A DNA stretch of 64,000 bases. Source: CAZIJH01 sp964539655. GTDB taxonomy: Archaea > Aenigmatarchaeota > Aenigmatarchaeia > CG10238-14 > SCSR01. The stretch is from NCBI GenBank assembly GCA_964539655.1, contig CAZIJH010000001.1, positions 62,001-126,000 of the forward strand, in the 5' to 3' direction. Positions 52,005-60,718 of this stretch are shown here, piece by piece. The notes beneath the pieces are model-generated. The model worked only from the letters and a program-made list of their open reading frames with translations, was not told the DNA's origin and did not search any database. Every line of letters begins with the position of its first letter. The first letter of the stretch is position 1. The translations under genes and the position numbers were made by a program.

Positions 52005-53492
52005 ATGAATAAAATAAATCCTTATTCAATTTTTACCTTTATTTTAATAATATTATTACTGCCACTTTTCTTAAATTTTAAATTTAATTTAATAGGTACG
52101 TTTTTCAATTCATTTTCTAATATTTTTATAATATTCTTTTCATTAGGATGTTTGGTTTTACTTTCAGAAATTAAATTTTCATCAAAATCTAATATAGATC
52201 TTAAACTGTTAATATGTGTTCTACTTTTAATGTTCTATGTTTTTATTTCTTCTACTGCCAGTAATGCTTTTTTAATTTTTCAAAATCAATATCTTCAAAG
52301 TCAGATATTATTTTTTCCTGAAATAGCTAATCAATTTGTTCCTGCTTCGATGGTTACTTTACTTCTTTTTTTACGTCTTTTGATTTATCTTGAAAAAATA
52401 TTTGAAAACAAAATTTTTCAGGATTCTATATTTAGAAATTATTTGGAGTATTTTCATACTACTCCTTCAAAGTTAATTCAAAAGTTGAGAGGTATTCTTT
52501 TTGGTTTTATTGGAAGTCTTTTATTAGTTTTATTATTGGTTTCAAACTTAACTTTAATTCAATTTGGTCAATCTTCTCAATATTTTGATTCAGTAATTTT
52601 CGCTTCAATTATCTATTCGTTTATAGCAGTTTTGATTGAATTGATTTTTTATCAATCAAGTTTGATAAAACTTAATCTAAATAAAATCATTCTTAATAAT
52701 AAGAAAAATATTTTAACTAAAGAAACATACATCAGTCCAACCAAAAAGCGTCAAATATATTTTGTAACTGCTTTTGTATTAATTAGTTTTGTTATTGGAA
52801 TTTATTATTTAGTTAGTATAATTCCAGACATCAAACATTATAATTATGATTTTGATCTCAAAGGACAATTGATTATTAGTCAAATAACAACATATCCTGT
52901 AAATTCATCATTTAAATTAACTAATTTGTTATTGAATGATGATACACAATTAATTATACCTGAATTCAATTGGAAAGTTTCAAAAGACACTCTAAAAAGC
53001 TATAATTTGCTTCCTGAGTACCTTTCGATAATTAATGTTACATCGACGAATTTCAGATTCTGGTATAATGACAGTCTTGAAAAGACAAATCTAAATTTAA
53101 CTGATACTATAACAGAATATTTTGATACTATTTATGATGAAATAATTTTATACCAATTTTCAAAAAGTTCTTTTAATAATATCAGTATTTTTACAGCAAG
53201 TTTTTCATCAAATTCATATAAATTTTTTATAAGTAAAAATGGGTCTAGTATCAATTTTGTGCGCGTAGATGAAATCAATGGAAATATAGATGTTATTTAT
53301 CTGATTTCTGAAAATGAAGATTTTCTGAATTCGTTACAAAAATCCATTTTAATTAAAAATAGATTTGAAAATATCTATACAATAAATAAAGATTTGAATA
53401 ATGGTTATAGTAATTATTTGATTTCTCCTCTATACTGTATAATTGATGAAATGAATGGTAATTGGAATAGTGTTTATTGTGGGCTTGCTTAA
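52005..53492 (+). CDS. AT-rich polytopic membrane protein, 495 aa
   Basis: ATG 52005 (MNKINPYSIFTF). Seven or so hydrophobic helices in the first 280 residues (LIILLLPLFL, ILFGFIGSLLLVLLLV, FVTAFVLISFVIGIYYL), then a hydrophilic domain of about 210 residues. Codon use is strongly A/T biased, unlike both neighbours. Similarity not recognised. Probably acquired by transfer. Confidence 0.72.
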   Translation: MNKINPYSIFTFILIILLLPLFLNFKFNLIGTFFNSFSNIFIIFFSLGCLVLLSEIKFSSKSNIDLKLLICVLLLMFYVFISSTASNAFLIFQNQYLQSQILFFPEIANQFVPASMVTLLLFLRLLIYLEKIFENKIFQDSIFRNYLEYFHTTPSKLIQKLRGILFGFIGSLLLVLLLVSNLTLIQFGQSSQYFDSVIFASIIYSFIAVLIELIFYQSSLIKLNLNKIILNNKKNILTKETYISPTKKRQIYFVTAFVLISFVIGIYYLVSIIPDIKHYNYDFDLKGQLIISQITTYPVNSSFKLTNLLLNDDTQLIIPEFNWKVSKDTLKSYNLLPEYLSIINVTSTNFRFWYNDSLEKTNLNLTDTITEYFDTIYDEIILYQFSKSSFNNISIFTASFSSNSYKFFISKNGSSINFVRVDEINGNIDVIYLISENEDFLNSLQKSILIKNRFENIYTINKDLNNGYSNYLISPLYCIIDEMNGNWNSVYCGLA

Positions 53493-53507
53493 TTTTTCAG
53501 AAATATG

Positions 53508-53537
53508 CTCTTCTCTAGAGTATGATTTAAAGAAGAG
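53508..53537 (+). terminator. Hairpin downstream of the AT-rich gene
   Basis: CTCTTCT (53508-53514) and AGAAGAG (53531-53537) form a 7-bp inverted repeat between the AT-rich gene and the convergent tRNA-Glu. Could end either transcript. Confidence 0.35.
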
Positions 53538-53612
53538 TGCTCCCGCCGGGATTTGAACCCGGGTCTCAAGCTCGAGAAGCTCGAATCCTTGACCGGACTA
53601 GACGACAGGAGC
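53538..53612 (-). tRNA. tRNA-Glu (CUC)
   Basis: Acceptor GCTCCTG against CGGGAGC, with one mismatched or wobble end pair; T-arm CCGGG TTCAAAT CCCGG; anticodon stem CGAGC/GCTTG with loop TTCTCGA giving CTC. GTCTAGTCCGG in the D-arm is typical of tRNA-Glu. Discriminator A. Confidence 0.85.
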
Positions 53613-53651
53613 GTCGCTTTTAAAGTATTTGAAAGTTCTCAATTTATTAAT

Positions 53652-54629
53652 ATGTTTCTTCCAGACGCGCCGGAGTTCAAGGGCATCTCGGGATGGATAA
53701 ACAGCGAGCCGCTGAGCATTCGGAAGTTGGGCAGGAAAATTCTGCTGATCGATTTCTGGACGTACTCGTGCGTGAACTGCATACGCGACATACCCCATCT
53801 GAAAGAGTTGCATGCGAAGTATTCCGACAAAGGCTTGATTGTTATCGGCGTGCACACTCCCGAGTTCGAGTTCGAAAAGAATCCTGAGAACGTGAAGGCA
53901 GCCGTCAAGAAATACGGGCTCGAGTATCCGATCGCGCTTGATCCTGAAAACACGACATGGAATCTTTACGGCAACCAGTATTGGCCCAGGAGAATTCTTG
54001 TCGATGCTCGCGGAAAAATGAGGGCGGAACATGTCGGTGAAGGCGGGCACGAAGGAATGGAACAAAAAATTATCGAGCTGCTTGCAGAGATCGGAGTTGA
54101 AACCGGCGAGAAAATAGAAAGGCATCCGGTCGACAGAAATAAACTTTACGAGATTTCCAAAAAAATAACGCCCGAGATTTATCTGGGCAGCAGGAGAAGC
54201 AAGGGATTCGGAAATTCTCAGGTATGCATTCCTGGCACGTGCATGCGCTTCATAGACAGGGGGGACCACCAGCAGAATTTGGTTTACCTCGGCGGCGACT
54301 GGGAGCAGCGTTTCGAATTTGTAAATCATCCGACCAACGAGGAGGCTTATGCTGTTTTGAAATACACTGCAAAATCCGTGAACGCTGTTCTCGCGCCGAA
54401 GAAAGGAATGAGGCACAAGGTCTTCGTCACGCTGGACGGCAGTCCGCTCGACAGGAGCAACGCGGGGCGCGACATAAAGATCGACAATATTACACATCAA
54501 AGCTATGTTCTCGTCGACAAGTCGGACATGTACGAGCTGGTGGAGACCGGAAGCATGCAGACCCACGAAATCAAACTGACTTCTGACTCTCCGGAATTCA
54601 CGATTTACACTTTCACATTCGGCCCGTGA
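53652..54629 (+). CDS. Thioredoxin-family protein, DipZ-like C-terminal type, 325 aa
   Basis: ATG 53652 (MFLPDAPEFKGISGW). DFWTYSCVNCIRDIPHL carries the active site, with VVIGVHTPEFEFEKNP following: the TlpA/DipZ-type Trx domain. The C-terminal part (about 180-325), TPEIYLGSRRSKGF..., is the extra domain of DipZ. No signal peptide or transmembrane helices, so it is probably cytosolic. A thiol-disulfide reductant. Confidence 0.85.
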   Translation: MFLPDAPEFKGISGWINSEPLSIRKLGRKILLIDFWTYSCVNCIRDIPHLKELHAKYSDKGLIVIGVHTPEFEFEKNPENVKAAVKKYGLEYPIALDPENTTWNLYGNQYWPRRILVDARGKMRAEHVGEGGHEGMEQKIIELLAEIGVETGEKIERHPVDRNKLYEISKKITPEIYLGSRRSKGFGNSQVCIPGTCMRFIDRGDHQQNLVYLGGDWEQRFEFVNHPTNEEAYAVLKYTAKSVNAVLAPKKGMRHKVFVTLDGSPLDRSNAGRDIKIDNITHQSYVLVDKSDMYELVETGSMQTHEIKLTSDSPEFTIYTFTFGP

Positions 54630-54720
54630 TTAATTTTGAAGATTCCCGTCCGCGAGGAATTATTTATATTCGAAACGCGATATAGTTTTTACAAAACATT
54701 ATTTTTTGGAGGAAAACAAA

Positions 54721-55026
54721 ATGGCAATTTCGGTAAAAGACATCGGAGACATGGTCGGTAAGGACGTCTTCACTGCCAAGGGCTACTACGCAGGAAAAGT
54801 GACGGACATTGAGTTCGACCTCAGCAGGTTCAAGATACGCTCGCTTGTAATAGAGGCTGCGCGCGGATCTGTTCTCGGAAAGATGGTCGGAGGAAAGAAG
54901 GGAATAATAGTTCCGTACCCTGTAGTTCAGGCGATAGGCGACGTTGTGATGATAAAGCACGTCATCAGTTCCGACATTGGAGCCGAGGAAATAGCGAACC
55001 AGTCACAAGCAGTCGAGAGCGCGTAA
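54721..55026 (+). CDS. PRC-barrel protein, 101 aa
   Basis: ATG 54721 with GGAGG at 54708-54712. MVGKDVFTAKGYYAGKVTDI and IIVPYPVVQAIGDVVMIK are PRC-barrel strands. Small cytosolic protein; sometimes linked to FtsZ or rRNA processing in archaea. Function unassigned. Confidence 0.85.
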   Translation: MAISVKDIGDMVGKDVFTAKGYYAGKVTDIEFDLSRFKIRSLVIEAARGSVLGKMVGGKKGIIVPYPVVQAIGDVVMIKHVISSDIGAEEIANQSQAVESA

Positions 55027-55094
55027 AATTTTCGATCGTGCTTGAACGTACCAGGTACTTACTTTAATTTGAAGAAAAAGTAAAAGTGTTGGTT

Positions 55095-55370
55095 ATGGAA
55101 ATCGGACCGGAAGGCAAAAATCCAATAAAGGTGAAGGAGCTTCCTTTCGCAAGGGTAGGAGAGCTCTACATCCTGACTGATCCCGAGACAAAAAGTTCAA
55201 TTCAGCTCGATCCCATTTCTTTCCTGATCTGGATTCAATGCGACGGCAAGACTTCTGTTGAAAACATCGTGGACGTTTTTTCCGTGAACGGCAACCGCGA
55301 CATAGTCAAGGCAGCGATAACCGGGGTGCTCGAGAAGCTTACTACAGGCGGATTAATTAAGTGGGTATAA
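55095..55370 (+). CDS. Small PqqD-like winged-helix protein, 91 aa
   Basis: ATG 55095 (MEIGPEGKNPIK). LDPISFLIWIQCDGKTSVENIVDVF and LEKLTTGGLIKWV give a PqqD/winged-helix shape, as found in carriers for modified peptides. No radical SAM enzyme is nearby, so a peptide-modification role is not supported. Confidence 0.6.
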   Translation: MEIGPEGKNPIKVKELPFARVGELYILTDPETKSSIQLDPISFLIWIQCDGKTSVENIVDVFSVNGNRDIVKAAITGVLEKLTTGGLIKWV

Positions 55371-55374
55371 TTTG

Positions 55375-56010
55375 TCAGCGTCCTAGGTTCGCCTGTCTGC
55401 TCGTGAGCCAGTTGTCCAGTATGATTTGTGTTTTTTGGTAGCCGAGTCCTGAAAGGTATTCTTTGATCTCCGTTTCCTTGATCGGATTTCTTGTAACTAC
55501 GTTGGCTGTTACTTTTTCCTCGTCCAGAAAAACTATGTACTTTTTCACGATTTTGAAATCTCGTTGGTCGTCCCCGTTTCCCAAAAGAATCAGGTGAATG
55601 TACTTTAATGGAATATCGAGTTCTAAGCGTACTCCCTTGCCATAAATGAAATCTGGTCTCTTTAGAGGCATCTGGCCGATACAGCATTTGTCCAAAGGAT
55701 ATGCGCCACTGGAGTTTTCGCTATTCTGATTATTGTAATCTGTTTTTGGCATCCCGTCTTTCTTTTTGATTTCCATTCTTGTTTTTAACAGCTCGTCTAG
55801 ATTATCTCTTGCTTCCTGAGTCTTTACAAACCTAATTGTTCCAAGTACGTCTCCTCCGAGCTGTTCGGTGTTAATTTTTATTATCGATTCGAGTTCTGCT
55901 TCGACTCTTACGAATTTTCCTCTTTTTATCAGATCTTCGTATAGGGATGTGGCTAAGTTAATTTGAGAAATCTGATTTGAAGTTGCAGTTTCACGCGCAT
56001 TTTCTACCAT
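55375..56010 (-). CDS. Uncharacterised soluble protein, 211 aa
   Basis: Acidic N-terminal helices, then an Asn/Ser-rich linker (YNNQNSENSSG), a possible Cys pair DKCCIG, and an alpha/beta domain IPLKYIHLILLGNGDDQRDF. No family recognised. Convergent with the PqqD-like gene; 4 nt between ends. Confidence 0.65.
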   Translation of the reverse strand: MVENARETATSNQISQINLATSLYEDLIKRGKFVRVEAELESIIKINTEQLGGDVLGTIRFVKTQEARDNLDELLKTRMEIKKKDGMPKTDYNNQNSENSSGAYPLDKCCIGQMPLKRPDFIYGKGVRLELDIPLKYIHLILLGNGDDQRDFKIVKKYIVFLDEEKVTANVVTRNPIKETEIKEYLSGLGYQKTQIILDNWLTSRQANLGR

Positions 56011-56108
56011 ATCCGCTACTTGAAAGATAAAATAGATAAGTTTTACTGTTGAGTTGGTTTGCAGAAAAATTGGAAAAAAATGAAATTAAAGAATCGTGTG
56101 AAATATTT

Positions 56109-56174
56109 TTAAAAGTCTTCAGTGGATTCTTCTTCTTCCTCTTCTTCAAGAGGGTCCCATGAATTTTCGTCCAT
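56109..56174 (-). CDS. Very short acidic peptide, 21 aa
   Basis: ATG 56174 behind GGAGGCGA, TAA 56109. The product is mostly Glu/Asp (MDENSWDPLEEEEEEE at the start), then STEDF. It could be a real microprotein or a chance frame; the strong ribosome site supports the first. Confidence 0.4.
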   Translation of the reverse strand: MDENSWDPLEEEEEEESTEDF

Positions 56175-56240
56175 TTTTTTTCGCCTCCGCTTGTGATTTT
56201 GTTTTTTTTGTGTCACGGATTTGTGGAAATTTTTGTACCC

Positions 56241-56277
56241 ATTAAAAAGAAAAAAAAGAGGGTGGAGAATCTCCACC
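56241..56277 (-). terminator. Hairpin plus T-tract after ftsZ
   Basis: GGTGGA (56261-56266) pairs with TCCACC (56272-56277). On the minus strand the stem is followed by CTCTTTTTTTTCTTTTT, the layout of an intrinsic-type terminator 9 nt after the ftsZ stop. Confidence 0.6.
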
Positions 56278-56285
56278 ACTCGTTT

Positions 56286-57437
56286 TTAGCGAATGATATC
56301 GATTCCCAAAGTCTGGCTTATCTCGCGAACCACCGGCTTCTCGTAGCTCACTGGTCCGAGGATGTACGGCGACTTGACTCCGGTTATTATGGAGATCACC
56401 TGTACGCGCCCGTCGAATTCCGGAAGAATTCTAGCTCCCCAGAATACTTGCGCCTGCGGATCCAAGTGCTGAGCAACCGTCTCTCCGATCATGTTCACCT
56501 CGTCGAGCCTCAGGTCCGTTCCACCAGTTATGTGTACTAGAGCGCCTGTTGCTCCGGTGTAATCGACTTCGAGCAGCGGGTTCATCAAGGCCTTCGTGAT
56601 CGCATCCTTTGCGCGATCGCTGCTGTTTGATTCTCCCACTCCGATTGCGGCGACTCCTCCGGCGTTCATGACGGATCTGACGTCCGCGTAGTCCAGGTTT
56701 ACCAGGGATGGCAATGTGATTGTCTCCGTGATTCCCTTTACCATGCTTGCGATCAGCTCGTCAGCGACAGAGAATGCCTGCTGGATCGACATGTTGCCTG
56801 CGTACTTCAGAAGCTTGTCGTTCTCTATTACGATCACCGTGTCAGTGACCTGCCTCAATGCCGCGAGACCGTCTTCCGCCTTGCTTATCCTGGCTCCTTC
56901 TACTTTGAAGGGCATGGTAACCACGGCGATTACGATTGCGCCCATTGATTTCGCGATTTCGCACGCGACCGGCACGCTTCCTGTACCGGTTCCTTTTCCT
57001 AGTCCTGCTATTGCGAAGAGAAGATCCACTCCGTCGAGAAGCTCTTTTATTTCGTTCCTCGATTCTTCGGCGGATTTCTTTCCGACCTCAGGATGACCAC
57101 CGCAGCCGAGACCGCGAGTCAGCTCCCTACCTATCAGAATCTTCTTGTCAGCCTTACCCACAGCGAGATGTTTAGCGTCAGTGTTGAGAGAACAAGTCCT
57201 TGCTCCCTCGATGCCCATTTCAGTCAGGCGTGTGACAGTGTTCTGACCTGCTCCACCGCAGCCGATGACCGCGATGCTAGCCTTTTTGATAGCGAAGCCG
57301 AATTCCTGCTCGGCCAGCTTGTAGTAATCGACATTGCTGAAAGTCGCACCCGAAGTTGATTCGAGTTTGAATCTTTCCGTCGGTCGCTCTTCAGCGCCGC
57401 CTGCTTTCTTCAAAGCAGATTGTATTATTGAGTCCAT
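56286..57437 (-). CDS. ftsZ: Cell division protein FtsZ, 383 aa
   Basis: Tubulin-like GTPase. GCGGAGQNTVTRL, GLGKGTGTGSVPVACEIAK (the tubulin signature, usually GGGTGTG), EGLAALRQVTDTVIVIEND and FSVADELIASMV are present. N-terminal extension of about 30 residues; C-terminal conserved peptide not obvious. GGAGTGA precedes the ATG. Forms the division ring. Confidence 0.93.
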   Translation of the reverse strand: MDSIIQSALKKAGGAEERPTERFKLESTSGATFSNVDYYKLAEQEFGFAIKKASIAVIGCGGAGQNTVTRLTEMGIEGARTCSLNTDAKHLAVGKADKKILIGRELTRGLGCGGHPEVGKKSAEESRNEIKELLDGVDLLFAIAGLGKGTGTGSVPVACEIAKSMGAIVIAVVTMPFKVEGARISKAEDGLAALRQVTDTVIVIENDKLLKYAGNMSIQQAFSVADELIASMVKGITETITLPSLVNLDYADVRSVMNAGGVAAIGVGESNSSDRAKDAITKALMNPLLEVDYTGATGALVHITGGTDLRLDEVNMIGETVAQHLDPQAQVFWGARILPEFDGRVQVISIITGVKSPYILGPVSYEKPVVREISQTLGIDIIR

Positions 57438-57734
57438 TCCAAATCACTCCTATCTTTTTCAAACTATAGTTTGTTGCATCGAAAACTGTTTTATAAGCTT
57501 TCGATATTTTATATCTTACAGAAAACGGATTGTAGAAAAATCACTGACCATGATTTGAGACCTACATTGCGTTTGAAGACCCAAATTGACTCAAAGCTTA
57601 ATTGACCAAATTAAGTTTGAAGCAACTGAAAGTTATAGACCCAAATAACTCTTTCTCGTTTTGCTATTTAAATGATTTCTACAATCCGATGTATATTTTC
57701 TTCCACATACTTCAAAAATTTTCGGAGGAAATTC
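57438..57734. promoter_or_regulatory. Intergenic region with ftsZ promoter and repeats
   Basis: No ORF of note. GCTTATAAAAC on the minus strand (57489-57498) is the likely ftsZ TATA box, 52 nt before its ATG. GACCCAAAT occurs at 57578-57586 and 57638-57646, and CTTAATT/AATTAAG arms at 57597-57603 and 57609-57615 lie between; a regulator site is possible. Confidence 0.5.
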
Positions 57735-57762
57735 AATTTATTTTTTTGTCAAAAAATAAATT
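57735..57762 (-). terminator. Perfect 12-bp A/T hairpin
   Basis: AATTTATTTTTT (57735-57746) and AAAAAATAAATT (57751-57762) are exact reverse complements with a 4-nt loop, at the stop of the Yip1-pilin gene. A pure A-T stem of this length is distinctive; transcript end is the likely role. Confidence 0.5.
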
Positions 57763-58664
57763 TATTGGCAAGTAGTTTCTGCAAAATTATTTTTCGGACA
57801 ACCTTTTCCGCCAACCAGTATGTTGGTGTAATCCGGAGAGACGCCGTCAATAGTAGTCCCAGCCAAAGCTCCAGGTTCTGGATTTATGCGAAGCGAAATC
57901 TCGTCAATCGTGCTGTTTTTGTAAAATATTATTGCTGTTAACCCGTCATACGTTATTTGTCCGGTGTTTTCCACAGCCAAACTGATCTGCGACAAATCGG
58001 ATTTGTAACTGCAGTATGTTATCCGAAGCTGTCCGTAGCTGCATAACAGACTGTTCTCAGTTTGATCAGCAATAGTATCGGTGTTAGAAGAAATGGACGA
58101 AATCAGATACGAACTTGCCCAGTAAGCGAGGAATCCGGCTATCGTCATTGTTATCGCAATTACCGCGATTACTGGCATGAAAAGTATCCCGGCCGCCCTC
58201 AGCATGCTGACGTCGTGCAGCTTAGAGAGTCCCTTGATGTTCAGGTAAATGGAATAGATCGAAAATACCACTCCCAGCACCGGCACCCATCCGAAAATGT
58301 AGCTCGGGGTGTTCCCGTATATCAGCGCCTTGTAGGTCGCCGCGTAGTTTCCCCTGCCTTTCAGCAGCCTCGCGAAAATGTGAACGAAACCGACAGAAAG
58401 GAAGGTTAGTAAGAGAGTTGCCGGGTAAAGCAGGATCAAAAATATTATCATCAAGCCGCCCAAAAATACCGACAGGATCTGGTTGAATCCCAGAATTATT
58501 CCCGCAGAGACTATGGCCAAATCTATCAGCGAAAATATGGCAAGGTATACGAACGCTCCTTTGATGCCCTGCTCGTATTTTATTTTCTCGAAAAATGCAG
58601 AAGGATTAGTCATTACGGTCTTGGCTTTCTCGACAAGCCCCATCTTTCCGGACGCCTCGTCCAT
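57762..58664 (-). CDS. Yip1-domain membrane protein fused to a pilin-like domain, 300 aa
   Basis: ATG 58664 (MDEASGKMGLV), leaderless behind a CTTAAATAG box; TTG 58685 is an alternative. Residues 1-170 form a Yip1 domain with several helices (FVYLAIFSLIDLAIVS; GNTPSYIFGWVPVLG). The last helix reads IAITMTIAGFLAYWASSYL, close to the pilin at 4360 (IAVTMTIAGFLAYWSSSFV). The exported beta domain then follows pilin pattern (SLLCSYGQL, ENTGQITYDGLTAIIFYKN). No Lys-Gly cleavage site precedes the helix. Confidence 0.82.
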   Translation of the reverse strand: MDEASGKMGLVEKAKTVMTNPSAFFEKIKYEQGIKGAFVYLAIFSLIDLAIVSAGIILGFNQILSVFLGGLMIIFLILLYPATLLLTFLSVGFVHIFARLLKGRGNYAATYKALIYGNTPSYIFGWVPVLGVVFSIYSIYLNIKGLSKLHDVSMLRAAGILFMPVIAVIAITMTIAGFLAYWASSYLISSISSNTDTIADQTENSLLCSYGQLRITYCSYKSDLSQISLAVENTGQITYDGLTAIIFYKNSTIDEISLRINPEPGALAGTTIDGVSPDYTNILVGGKGCPKNNFAETTCQ

Positions 58665-58718
58665 AGAATAAACTGAATTGCCCAACTATTTAAGCTGGCT
58701 GACTTCGGACTGGCATTT

Positions 58719-59837
58719 TCATTTAAGTTCGAACAACCAGGCTTCCGAAACTGTCGTTGTGGGCCCGCTGTCTCCCATTGCACGTGTAGGTGAAGGCTGC
58801 GGCTGCTCTGCAAGGTTCCTGTAGATGATGTTCGGATTCACCACCGTCATTATTCGGAGTTCCAAATCAACATACTCCGAACCGCGCGGAACTTTCGGCG
58901 TGCCGGGCAGGTTGAAATAGAAGTCTAATTTTGTCGGTGCGTCGTTGTAATCGAGGAATCCAGATTTCGGAATATGGTCGTCGAACTCCTTTCCGTTGAT
59001 AAACAGCCTCGTAATCACCGCGTTGTACCCGTCGTCCCCGAACACGTATCTCCCTCCTATTGTCTTGTCGTTGATCGGCACGCGAGTGTTTAAGCTAACT
59101 GTTGATCTTTTGAACGTCCTGGGATCGTAGCCTTGGTCCATGAAAATTCTCTGCGCGGCGTCGTCGAATACGATTCCCTTGTCGCCTTTGCTGAAACGGA
59201 CGTGCGGATAACCTACGTCAAACCTCAGCTGTCCGGCATCGTCTATTAGGGGATCCGTGTGCAGCATCACGGACGAGAGCAACTTGTTTCTGTAGTCCGC
59301 TATCTTTACGGGCTTTCCTTCCACAGATGGCTTTTTGTCAGTGTAAAAATAATCTACGTTTTCCGGCGGCTTAATTCCAGTCTTTGAATAATTTTCAAAC
59401 TTGCCCGATCCAAAATCTTCGACCAAAATTGAATCAAAGTCGTCCGGCCTGGTAAGCCTCTGTTCGGACGCGTCTTTAAGTTGTTTGTTCAATTCTTTTA
59501 TGTGCATTTCCGCTGCCGAAAGTTCGGTTTCCACTTTTGTTTTTTGAAAAAAAGTCTCTTCCAGACTGTTAGTTAAGTTGTCTATTTTGTCGAGTGAATC
59601 ATCTAAATTTTTTTCTAAATCTGATATTGTCGAATCTTTAGTTTTAAGCATTTTGTCCAATCCTTCTACAGCAAACTGGGCATTCTTTATCATCGCATCT
59701 TTCGTTTGTACGTCATTTTTCAATTGCGATATTTCGGCTTCTCGTGCGAAAGATCCCACAGCTGTCCCGGCAATCGTTGCCCCGCCCGCGGCTGCAGCTC
59801 CTATTAGAATAAATTTTCTTCTGCTTTCATTGGCCAT
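58719..59837 (-). CDS. Tat-signal coiled-coil exported protein, 372 aa
   Basis: ESRRKFILIGAAAAGGAT is a twin-arginine signal. Residues 35-140 are a long coiled coil (DKMLKTKDSTISDLEKNLDD). The C-terminal approximately 200 residues form a beta domain with VDYFYTDKKPSVEGKPVK. Folded export, perhaps with a cofactor; family unknown. Confidence 0.75.
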   Translation of the reverse strand: MANESRRKFILIGAAAAGGATIAGTAVGSFAREAEISQLKNDVQTKDAMIKNAQFAVEGLDKMLKTKDSTISDLEKNLDDSLDKIDNLTNSLEETFFQKTKVETELSAAEMHIKELNKQLKDASEQRLTRPDDFDSILVEDFGSGKFENYSKTGIKPPENVDYFYTDKKPSVEGKPVKIADYRNKLLSSVMLHTDPLIDDAGQLRFDVGYPHVRFSKGDKGIVFDDAAQRIFMDQGYDPRTFKRSTVSLNTRVPINDKTIGGRYVFGDDGYNAVITRLFINGKEFDDHIPKSGFLDYNDAPTKLDFYFNLPGTPKVPRGSEYVDLELRIMTVVNPNIIYRNLAEQPQPSPTRAMGDSGPTTTVSEAWLFELK

Positions 59838-59921
59838 GAAACTTCTTCTAAAAGACTAAATTAAGAATATTCTCTGTCATTCAGGTGACTACAAAACAGG
59901 GGATGATTTGAAACTTTCAAT

Positions 59922-60551
59922 TTAATTACGGTATTTCATATCAATGAAGTTTGATAATTTTTGTTTCTTGTATCCTATTTGGATTAACGGTAATAAATTT
60001 TTCTTAATTAAGAAAAAATTTTTGTGAGACATACAAAAACAGTGACTTACAGCATTTTTATTGTGTATTTTCTCTTTCCATGGCTTGCATAGCAAGAATC
60101 TTTCCAAAAGAATCAGTAACTCTTCATTTGATTTGTTATCTGTTATTCTTACTCGGCATTGGGGATATGCTGGCCTGTTAATATTCACACTTCCGTCTCC
60201 GTCAATCAAGCCGGCTAAATAAGAAAAAAATAATTTTTCATCATTTTTTATCCATTCGGGTATTCTCTCTTTTTGAATACCAAAATGCTGGAATTTCTCA
60301 AATAATTTATTGAATTCCATACTAAGCGAATAAACCTTTCTAAAGGATTTCGAATTATTACTTTCTGTTATTTTAATTTTTCTCCCGAATTCAATTTGAA
60401 GTATGTCCCTTACTTTAAGGATCATTGACAATGATTTTTGTCCCACGCTTAATCTAAACCTGTTTCTGAATTTGCCACTTTTGTCATGGAACGTATAGAT
60501 ATAACCGTCAGACTGAGTCACACCAATTAGGTACGCTATATTCGAATTCAC
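59922..60551 (-). CDS. Free-standing LAGLIDADG homing endonuclease-like protein, 209 aa
   Basis: Two LAGLIDADG helices: AYLIGVTQSDGYIY near the start and YLAGLIDGDGSVN about residue 115. AT-rich, unlike neighbouring genes. 58 nt from tRNA-Arg, whose gene is intact and has no intron. A selfish element or domesticated nuclease. Confidence 0.85.
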   Translation of the reverse strand: MNSNIAYLIGVTQSDGYIYTFHDKSGKFRNRFRLSVGQKSLSMILKVRDILQIEFGRKIKITESNNSKSFRKVYSLSMEFNKLFEKFQHFGIQKERIPEWIKNDEKLFFSYLAGLIDGDGSVNINRPAYPQCRVRITDNKSNEELLILLERFLLCKPWKEKIHNKNAVSHCFCMSHKNFFLIKKNLLPLIQIGYKKQKLSNFIDMKYRN

Positions 60552-60609
60552 AAAATATAGATAAAGTTATTATCAAATTAACATACATAACCACTTTATG
60601 TGGTAATGG

Positions 60610-60681
60610 ACCCGTGAGGTAACCAGGATAGCCTGCAGAGCTTCGGACTCTGTCGTGCGGGTTCGAATCCCGTCGGGTCCA
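60610..60681 (+). tRNA. tRNA-Arg (UCG)
   Basis: Acceptor GGACCCG/CGGGTCC, anticodon stem CAGAG/CTCTG with loop CTTCGGA giving TCG, T-arm GCGGG TTCGAAT CCCGT, discriminator A. No intron. Confidence 0.92.
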
Positions 60682-60718
60682 TAACTTTTGTTTATTTATT
60701 CAACTGGCAAATAATTTT

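Noticed and set aside
53538..53612. Integration attachment site at tRNA-Glu
   Set aside because: I found no second copy of the tRNA 3' end nearby and no integrase, so an att site cannot be supported.
55095..55370. RiPP precursor recognition protein
   Set aside because: No radical SAM or other modifying enzyme or precursor peptide lies close by.
57672..57941. Plus-strand 89-residue frame
   Set aside because: It overlaps the Yip1-pilin gene on the opposite strand and has no protein-like pattern.
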